From Calliopsis andreniformis (taxonomy: Eukaryota > Arthropoda > Insecta > Hymenoptera > Andrenidae): a stretch of 64,000 nucleotides of DNA. The notes beneath the pieces were generated by a model. The model searched no databases. It saw nothing but the letters and a program-made list of their open reading frames with translations, and was not told the DNA's origin. The translations under genes were made by a program, and so were the position numbers. Numbering within the stretch: the first letter of the stretch is position 1; each line of letters starts with the position of its first letter. Positions 56,027-64,000 of the stretch are shown one piece after another. The stretch covers positions 62,001 through 126,000 of the forward strand of contig NW_027480530.1 of NCBI RefSeq assembly GCF_051401765.1, given 5' to 3'.

Positions 56027-59000
56027 AGCTGCTCCTGACACTGCTCCTGACACAGACACTGCTGCTGATACTGACAATGCTCCTGATACTTCTCCTGACA
56101 CGGACACTGCTCCGGACAATGCTCCTGACACTGACACTGCTCCTGGCACTCCTCCTGACACTGACACTGCTCCTGACACAGCTCGTGACAGTGAAACTGC
56201 ACCTGCCACTGTTCCTGACACTGCTGCTCACACTGACACTGCTCCTGACACTGGCACTGGTCCTGACACTGCTCCTGACACTGCTCCTGACACTGACCCT
56301 GCTCCTGACACTGCTCCTGACACTGCTCCAGTCACTGACACTGCTCCTCACACTGCTCTTCACACTGACACTGCTCCTGACACTGCTACTGACACAGACA
56401 CTGCTGCTGATACTGATAATGCTCCTGAAAGTGCTCCTGACCCTGACACTGCTGCTCACACTGCTCCTGACACTGACACTGCTCCTGACACTGGTCCTGA
56501 CACAGACACTGCTGCTGATGCTGACAATGCTCCTGATACTTCTCCTGACACGGACACTGCTCCGGACAATGCTCCTGACACTGACAATGCTCCTGTCACT
56601 GACACTGGTCCTGACACTGCTTCTGACACTGGCACTGGTCCTGACACTGCTCCTGACACTGACGCTGCTCCTGACACTCACACTGACACTGCTCCTGACA
56701 CTCCTACTGACACTGACACTGCTCCTGACACTGCTCGCGACATTGCTCCAGACACTGACACTGCTCCTGACACAGCTACTGTCACTGACACTGCTCCTGA
56801 CACTGCTCCTGACACAACTCCTGACACTGGCACTGCTCCTGAACCTGACACTGCTCCTGACACAGGCACCGCTCCTGGTACTGACACTGACACTGCTCAG
56901 AACAATGCTTCTGACACTGACATTGCTCCTGTCACTGGCACTGGACCTGACACTGCTTGTTACACTGGCACTGGTCCTGACACTGCTCCTGACACAGGCA
57001 CTGTTTGTGGTACTGACACTGACACTGCTACTGACACTGCCACTGCTCCTGACGCTGCTCCAGACACTGCAACTGACACTGGCACGGCTCCTCACACTGC
57101 TCCTGACACTGACACTGCCCCTGATACTGCTCCTGGCACTGCTCCTGACACTGACACTGCTCCTGATACTGACACTGACACTGCTCCTGACACCGACACT
57201 GCTCCCGACAATGCTCCTGACACTGGCACTGCTCCTGACACTGACACTGGTTCTGACACTGCTTCTGACACCAGCACTGGTCCTGATACTGCTCCTGACA
57301 CTGACGCTGCTCCTGATACTGACACTGACACTGCTCCTGACACTGCTCCTGACACTGCTACTGACACAGACACTGCTGCTGATACTGATAATGCTCCTGA
57401 AAGGGCTCCTGACCCTGACACGGCTGCTCACACTGCTCCTGACACTGACACTGCTCCTGACACTGGTCCTGACACAGACGCTGCTGCTGATGCTGACAAT
57501 GCTCCTGACACTGCTCCTGACGCAGACACTGCTCCGAACAATGCTTCTGACACTGACACTGCTCCTGTCACTGGCACTGGTCCTGACACTGCTTCTGACA
57601 CTGGCACTGGTCCTGACACTGCTCCTGACACTGACTCTGCTCCGAACAATGCTTCTGACACTGACACTGCTCCTGTCACTGGCACTGGACCTGATACTGC
57701 TTCTGACACTCGCACTGGTCCTGACACTGCTCCTGACACTGACACTGCTCCTGATACTGACACTGACACTGCTCCTGACACTGCTCCTGACACAGAGACC
57801 GCTGCTGATACTGACAATGCTCCTCAAACTGCTCCTGACCGTGACACGGCTCCTCACACTGCACCTGACACTGAGCTGCTCCTGACACTGCTCCTGACAC
57901 AGACACTGCTGCTGATACTGACAATGCTCCTGATACTTCTCCTGACACGGACACTGCACCGGACAATGCTCCTGACACTGACACTGCTGCTGGCACTCCT
58001 CCTGACACTGACACTGCTCCTGACACAGCTCGTGACAGTGAAACTGCACCTGCCACTGTTCCTGACACTGCTGCTCACACTGACACTGCTCCTGACACTG
58101 GCACTGGTCCTGACACTGCTCCTGACACTGCTCCTGACGCTGCTCCTGACACTGACACTGCTCCTGCCACTGCTCCTGACACTGCTCCTGACACTGACAC
58201 TGCTCCTGACACTGCTCCTGACACTGACACTGCTCGTGACACTGCTCCTGACACTGACACTGCTCCTGCCACTGCTCCTGACACTGCTCCTGACACTGAC
58301 ACTGCTCCTGACACTGCTCCTGACACTGCTCCTGACACTGACACTGCTCCTGACACTGCTCCTGACACTGACACTGCTCTTGACACTGCTCCTGACACTG
58401 ACACCGCTGCTGAAACTGACAATGCTCCTGATACTTCTCCTGACACGGACACTGCTCCGGACAATGCTCCTGACAAAGAGACTGCTGCTGATACTGACAA
58501 TGCTCCTCACACTGCTCCTGACCGTGACACGGCTCCTCACACTGCACCTGACACTGAGCTGCTCCTGACACTGCTCCTGACACAGACACTGCTGCTGAAA
58601 CTGACAATGCTCCTGATACTTCTCCTGACACTGACACTGCTCCTGACACAGCTCGTGACAGTGAAACTGCACCTGCCACTGTTCCTGACACTGCTGCTCA
58701 CACTGACACCGCTCCTGACACTGGCACTGGTCCTGACACTGCTCCTGACACTGCTCCTGACACTGACACTGCTCCTGCCACTGTTCCTGACACTGCTCCT
58801 GACACTGACACTGCTCCTGACACTGCTCCTGACACTGCTCCTGACACTGACACTGCTCCTGACACTGCTCCTGACACTGACACTGCTCCTGACCCTGCTC
58901 CTGACACTGACACTGCACCTGACACAGCTCCTGACACTGACACTGCTCCTGCCACTGCTCCTGACACTGCTCCTGACACTGACACTGCTCCTGACACTGC

Positions 59001-61826
59001 TCCTGACACTGCTCCTGACACTGACACTGCTCCTGACACTGCTCCTGACACTGACACTGCTCCTGACACTGCTCCTGACACTGACACTGCACCTGACACT
59101 GCTCCTGACACTCACACTGCTCCTGACGCTGCTCCTGACACTGCTCCTGACACAGGCACTGCACCTGGTACTGACACTGACACTGAGCCTGACACAGGCA
59201 CTGTTTCTGGTACTGACACTGACACTGCTACTGACACTGCCGCTGCTCCTGACGCTGCTCCAGACACTGCAACTGACACTGGCACGGCTCCTCACACTGC
59301 TCCTGACACTGACACTGCTCCTGACACTGCTCCTGACACTGACACTGCTCCTGACGCTGCTCCTGTCACTGACACTGCTCCTGTCACTGACACTGGTCCT
59401 GACACTGCTTCTGACACTGGCGCTGGTCCTGACACTGCTCCTGACACTGACACTGCTCCTGATACTGACACTGACACTGCTCCTGACACTGCTACTGACA
59501 CTGACGCAGCTCCTGACACTGCGCGTGACTTTGCTCCAGACACTGACACAGCTCCTGGCACAGCTCCTGTGACTGCTCCTAACACTGACACTGCTCCTGA
59601 CACTGACACTGCTCCTGACACTGCACCTGACACTGGCACTGCTCCTGACACAGCTCGTGACAGTGAAACTGCACCTGCCACTGTTCCTGACACTGCTGCT
59701 CACACTGACACTGCTCCTGACACTGGCACTGGTCCTGACACTGCTCCTGACACTGCTCCTGACACTGCTCCTGACACTGACACTGCTCCTGCCACTGCTC
59801 CTGACACTGCTCCTGACACTGACACTGCTCCTGACTCTGCTCCTGACACTGCTCCTGACACTGACACTGCTCCTGACACTGCTCCTGACACTGACACTGC
59901 TCTTGACACTGCTCCTGACACTGACACTGCTGCTGAAACTGACAATGCTCCTGATACTTCTCCTGACACGGACACTGCTCCGGACAATGCTCCTGACAAA
60001 GAGACTGCTGCTGATACTGACAATGCTCCTCACACTGCTCCTGACCGTGACACGGCTCCTCACACTGCACCTGACACTGAGCTGCTCCTGACACTGCTCC
60101 TGACACAGACACTGCTGCTGAAACTGACTATGCTCCTGATACTTCTCCTGACACGGACACTGCTCCGGACAATGCTCCTGACACTGACACTGCTCCTGGC
60201 ACTGGCACTGGTCCTGACACTGCTCCTGACACTGCTCCTGACACTGACCCTGCTCCTGACACTGCTCCTGACACTGCTCCAGTCACTGACACTGCTCCTC
60301 ACACTGCTCTTCACACTGACACTGCTCCTGACACTGCTACTGACACAGACACTGCTGCTGATACTGATAATGCTCCTGAAAGTGCTCCTGACCCTGACAC
60401 TGCTGCTCACACTGCTCCTGACACTGACACTGCTCCTGACACTGGTCCTGACACAGACACTGCTGCTGATGCTGACAATGCTCCTGATACTTCTCCTGAC
60501 ACGGACACTGCTCCGGACAATGCTCCTGACACTGACAATGCTCCTGTCACTGACACTGGTCCTGACACTGCTTCTGACACTGGCACTGGTCCTGACACTG
60601 CTCCTGACACTGACGCTGCTCCTGACACTCACACTGACACTGCTCCTGACACTCCTACTGACACTGACACTGCTCCTGACACTGCTCGCGACATTGCTCC
60701 AGACACTGACACTGCTCCTGACACAGCTACTGTCACTGACACTGCTCCTGACACTGCTCCTGACACAACTCCTGACACTGGCACTGCTCCTGAACCTGAC
60801 ACTGCTCCTGACACAGGCACCGCTCCTGGTACTGACACTGACACTGCTCAGAACAATGCTTCTGACACTGACATTGCTCCTGTCACTGGCACTGGACCTG
60901 ACACTGCTTGTTACACTGGCACTGGTCCTGACACTGCTCCTGACACAGGCACTGTTTGTGGTACTGACACTGACACTGCTACTGACACTGCCACTGCTCC
61001 TGACGCTGCTCCAGACACTGCAACTGACACTGGCACGGCTCCTCACACTGCTCCTGACACTGACACTGCTCCTGATACTGCTCCTGGCACTGCTCCTGAC
61101 ACTGACACTGCTCCTGATACTGACACTGACACTGCTCCTGACACCGACACTGCTCCCGACAATGCTCCTGACACTGGCACTGCTCCTGACACTGACACTG
61201 GTTCTGACACTGCTTCTGACACTAGCACTGGTCCTGATACTGCTCCTGACACTGACGCTGCTCCTGATACTGACACTGACACTGCTCCTGACACTGCTCC
61301 TGACACTGCTACTGACACAGACACTGCTGCTGATACTGACAATGCTCCTGAAAGGGCTCCTGACCCTGACACGGCTGCTCACACTGCTCCTGACACTGAC
61401 ACTGCTCCTGACACTGGTCCTGACACAGACGCTGCTGCTGATGCTGACAATGCTCCTGACACTGCTCCTGACGCAGACACTGCTCCGAACAATGCTTCTG
61501 ACACTGACACTGCTCCTGTCACTGGCACTGGTCCTGACACTGCTTCTGACACTGGCACTGGTCCTGACACTGCTCCTGACACTGACTCTGCTCCGAACAA
61601 TGCTTCTGACACTGACACTGCTCCTGTCACTGGCACTGGACCTGATACTGCTTCTGACACTCGCACTGGTCCTGACACTGCTCCTGACACTGACACTGCT
61701 CCTGATACTGACACTGACACTGCTCCTGACACTGCTCCTGACACAGAGACCGCTGCTGATACTGACAATGCTCCTCAAACTGCTCCTGACCGTGACACGG
61801 CTCCTCACACTGCACCTGACACTGAG

Positions 61827-64000
61827 CTGCTCCTGACACTGCTCCTGACACAGACACTGCTGCTGATACTGACAATGCTCCTGATACTTCTCCTGACACG
61901 GACACTGCACCGGACAATGCTCCTGACACTGACACTGCTGCTGGCACTCCTCCTGTCACTGACACTGCTCCTGACACAGCTCGTGACAGTGAAACTGCAC
62001 CTGCCACTGTTCCTGACACTGCTGCTCACACTGACACTGCTCCTGACACTGGCACTGGTCCTGACACTGCTCCTGACACTGCTCCTGACGCTGCTCCTGA
62101 CACTGACACTGCTCCTGCCACTGCTCCTGACACTGCTCCTGACACTGACACTGCTCCTGACACTGCTCCTGACACTGACACTGCTCGTGACACTGCTCCT
62201 GACACTGACACTGCTCCTGCCACTGCTCCTGACACTGCTCCTGACACTGACACTGCTCCTGACACTGCTCCTGACACTGCTCCTGACACTGACACTGCTC
62301 CTGACACTGCTCCTGACACTGACACTGCTCTTGACACTGCTCCTGACACTGACACTGCTGCTGAAACTGACAATGCTCCTGATACTTCTCCTGACACGGA
62401 CACTGCTCCGGACAATGCTCCTGACAAAGAGACTGCTGCTGATACTGACAATGCTCCTCACACTGCTCCTGACCGTGACACGGCTCCTCACACTGCACCT
62501 GACACTGAGCTGCTCCTGACACTGCTCCTGACACAGACACTGCTGCTGAAACTGACAATGCTCCTGATACTTCTCCTGACACTGACACTGCTCCTGACAC
62601 AGCTCGTGACAGTGAAACTGCACCTGCCACTGTTCCTGACACTGCTGCTCACACTGACACCGCTCCTGACACTGGCACTGGTCCTGACACTGCTCCTGAC
62701 ACTGCTCCTGACACTGACACTGCTCCTGCCACTGTTCCTGACACTGCTCCTGACACTGACACTGCTCCTGACACTGCTCCTGACACTGCTCCTGACACTG
62801 ACACTGCTCCTGACACTGCTCCTGACACTGACACTGCTCCTGACCCTGCTCCTGACACTGACACTGCACCTGACACTGCTCCTGACACTGACACTGCTCC
62901 TGCCACTGCTCCTGACACTGCTCCTGCCACTGCTCCTGACACTGCTCCTGACACTGACACTGCTCCTGACACTGCTCCTGACACTGCTCCTGACACTGAC
63001 ACTGCTCCTGACACTGCTCCTGACACTGACACTGCTCCTGACACTGCTCCTGACACTGACACTGCACCTGACACTGCTCCTGACACTCACACTGCTCCTG
63101 ACGCTGCTCCTGACACTGCTCCTGACACAGGCACTGCACCTGGTACTGACACTGACACTGAGCCTGACACAGGCACTGTTTCTGGTACTGACACTGACAC
63201 TGCTACTGACACTGCCGCTGCTCCTGACGCTGCTCCAGACACTGCAACTGACACTGGCACGGCTCCTCACACTGCTCCTGACACTGACACTGCTCCTGAC
63301 ACTGCTCCTGACACTGACACTGCTCCTGACGCTGCTCCTGACACTGACACTGCTCCTGTCACTGACACTGGTCCTGACACTGCTTCTGACACTGGCGCTG
63401 GTCCTGACACTGCTCCTGACACTGACACTGCTCCTGATACTGACACTGACACTGCTCCTGACACTGCTACTGACACTGACGCAGCTCCTGACACTGCGCG
63501 TGACTTTGCTCCAGACACTGACACTGCTCCTGACACAGCTCGTGACAGTGAAACTTTACCTGCCACTGTTCCTGACACTGCTGCTCACACTGACACTGCT
63601 CCTAACACTGGCACTGGTCCTGACACTGCCCCTGACACTGCTCCGGACACTGCTCCTGACGCTGACACTGCTCCTGACACTGCTCCTGACACTGACACTG
63701 CTCCTGGCACAGCTCCTGCCACTGATACTGCTCCTGACACAGCACCTGACACTGATCCTGACACTGACACAGCTCCTGGCACAGCTCCTGTGACTGCTCC
63801 TAACACTGACACTGCTCCTGACACTGACACTGCTCCTGACACTGCACCTGACACTGGCACTGCTCCTGACACAGCTCGTGACAGTGAAACTGCACCTGCC
63901 ACTGTTCCTGACACTGCTGCTCACACTGACACTGCTCCTGACACTGGCACCGGTCCTGACACTGCTCCTGACACTGCTCCTGACACTGCTCCTGACACTG
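61827..64000. repeat. Zone 8 partial third copy (matches 46.5-48.7 kb)
   Basis: From junction 61824 onward the sequence matches 46494-48670 at offset 15330 and 57873 onward at offset 3951 (junctions 47177, 58556, 62507). Like 47-48.4 kb it retains the 234-bp stretch missing from copy 2. It has 36 extra bases relative to copy 1 (24 bp near 62910 with a doubled CTCCTGCCACTG, and 12 bp near 63070). The window ends inside it. Confidence 0.85.

Larger units (their letters stand above)
51009..61980. repeat. Zone 8 copy 2: ~11-kb megablock
   Basis: Second copy of 40043-51008. Relative to copy 1 it has 413 bp more between junctions 54776 and 55189 and lacks 234 bp near 59545 (a CTCGTGACAG-containing stretch present at about 48150-48380). 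Otherwise the two appear almost identical by eye, including private variants such as CACCGGACAATGC (46567/57958) and CTCTTGACACTGC. It ends at the junction at 61824, after which sequence follows the order of 46.5-48.7 kb instead of 50.7 kb. Confidence 0.87.
9314..62509 (+). repeat. Recurrent slip-junction module, 45 copies
   Basis: A module of about 280-320 bp containing, in order, GACCGTGACACGGCTCC, CACTGCACCTGACACTGAG, then CTGCTCC or CAGCTCC, then GATACTTCTCCTGACACGG, CTCCGGACAATGC, CTCGTGACAGTGAAACTGC and CCACTGTTCCTGACACTGC. At the GAG the hexamer is one base short, so the CTG register shifts by -1. GAG (or variant) begins at 9314, 10021, 10440, 11153, 12707, 14560, 16552, 17552, 19544, 20544, 22230, 23189, 24988, 25683, 28238, 29461, 30666, 31079, 32854, 33729, 34364, 36572, 37435, 38568, 39929, 40899, 42044, 42881, 43810, 44647, 46494, 47177, 48934, 50679, 51865, 53010, 53847, 54776, 55189, 56026, 57873, 58556, 60079, 61824 and 62507. 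Variants are GAGGTG (9314) and GATCAG (22230). Flanks are truncated in some copies. Confidence 0.9.
1..64000. repeat. CTGNNN hexanucleotide megasatellite filling the whole window
   Basis: The sequence is a near-continuous run of hexamers with an almost invariant CTG core followed by a variable triplet (mostly ACA or CTC). They assemble into 12-mers (ACTGCTCCTGAC) and 18-mers (ACTGACACTGCTCCTGAC), commonly alternating as 30-bp composites. No stretch of unique sequence interrupts it and neither array edge is present. On the + strand the consensus has about twice as much C as G, a strong strand asymmetry. Variant hexamers (such as CTCCGGACAATG, GAGAATTC, CTCGTGACAGTGAAA) form recurring marker strings that define larger modules and show that the array grew by duplicating long blocks as well as single hexamers. 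This order of magnitude and hierarchy is typical of eukaryotic satellites or megasatellites; species and chromosomal location cannot be inferred. Confidence 0.97.

Noticed and set aside
9314..62509. GAG-CTG/GAG-CAG junctions as exon-intron boundaries
   Set aside because: The sequence on both sides is the same satellite, no consistent GT...AG pair brackets a stop-containing interval, and a propagated 1-bp deletion explains the recurrence more simply.
9490..63139. Cys-Gln-Glu-Gln repeats on the - strand resembling seed-storage or Gln-rich proteins
   Set aside because: Direct translation of NNNCAG hexamers in one frame; no signal peptide or non-repeat domain, and the frame switches into Val-Arg-Ser-Ser repeats at each register slip.
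1..64000. Dozens of long open frames on both strands as protein-coding genes
   Set aside because: They overlap in up to five frames, consist only of two- to six-residue repeats, start at arbitrary variant ATG/GTG hexamers, and are explained by the stop-avoiding geometry of CTGNNN.
1..64000. CRISPR array
   Set aside because: There are no unique spacers between conserved repeats; the sequence between CTG cores is itself repeat.
1..64000. Telomeric repeat or classic CTG/CAG triplet expansion
   Set aside because: No TTAGGG-like units were seen, and CTG never forms long uninterrupted runs; the unit is a hexamer with a variable second triplet.
1..64000. Assembly or base-calling artefact as the source of all slips
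   Set aside because: Slips recur in identical contexts across many modules and co-segregate with substitutions, which random errors would not do. Isolated slips (1627, 3462, 5240) could still be errors.
40000..64000. Mobile element or integrated virus driving the 11-kb duplication
   Set aside because: No terminal repeats, target-site duplication, transposase or non-satellite sequence lies at the 40.04- and 51.01-kb boundaries.

Overview
The window is one uninterrupted tandem repeat array. From base 1 to base 64000 the + strand is built from hexanucleotides of the form CTGNNN. The CTG core recurs about every 6 bp, and the variable triplet is mostly ACA or CTC, with GCA, TCA, ATA, CCA, GTC and others as minor variants. 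The hexamers are organised into 12-mers (ACTGCTCCTGAC) and 18-mers (ACTGACACTGCTCCTGAC), then into marker-bearing modules of about 80-350 bp, higher-order units of about 0.8-3 kb, and duplications of up to about 11 kb. Both ends of the window lie inside the array, so its true length is more than 64 kb. I see no unique-sequence gene, RNA gene, mobile element, CRISPR array, promoter or terminator. The scale and hierarchy suggest a eukaryotic satellite or megasatellite, read from a long-read assembly. The sequence gives no basis for naming a species.

Layout. (1) 1-9313: the most diverged part. It has few register slips (near 1627, 3462 and 5240), five copies of an 84-bp marker module, 120-bp and 474-bp local tandem duplications, and EcoRI-type GAATTC variants. 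(2) 9314-13869: start of a 'junction' module that carries a fixed 1-bp register slip and then recurs 45 times to the end of the window; also a 1511-bp-spaced duplication. (3) 13870 to about 22430: three tandem copies of a 2992-bp higher-order unit, the third altered by +30 and -336 bp. (4) 22431-26843: mosaic of the same modules with fresh 108-, 216- and 324-bp duplications. (5) 26844-33958: two copies of a 2.5-2.8 kb block at a 4616-bp offset. (6) 33959 to about 36780: mosaic resembling zones 2-3. (7) About 36781-42043: a GAATTC-rich family of about 1.1-kb units. (8) About 40043-64000: an approximately 11-kb block repeated nearly in full (offset 10966, then 11379, then 11145 bp), followed by a third partial copy.

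Coding potential. Very long stop-free frames exist in five of the six frames, but repeat geometry forces this. In a CTGNNN array one + frame and two - frames can never contain a stop codon whatever NNN is, and two more contain one only if NNN (or its complement) is itself a stop. Open frames therefore carry almost no evidence of a gene here. The Thr-Asp/Ala-Pro-Asp + frame could in principle be a mucin-like repeat domain, but about 67 register slips break it up and no conserved non-repeat flank is visible. I treat the window as non-coding satellite DNA with modest residual uncertainty.
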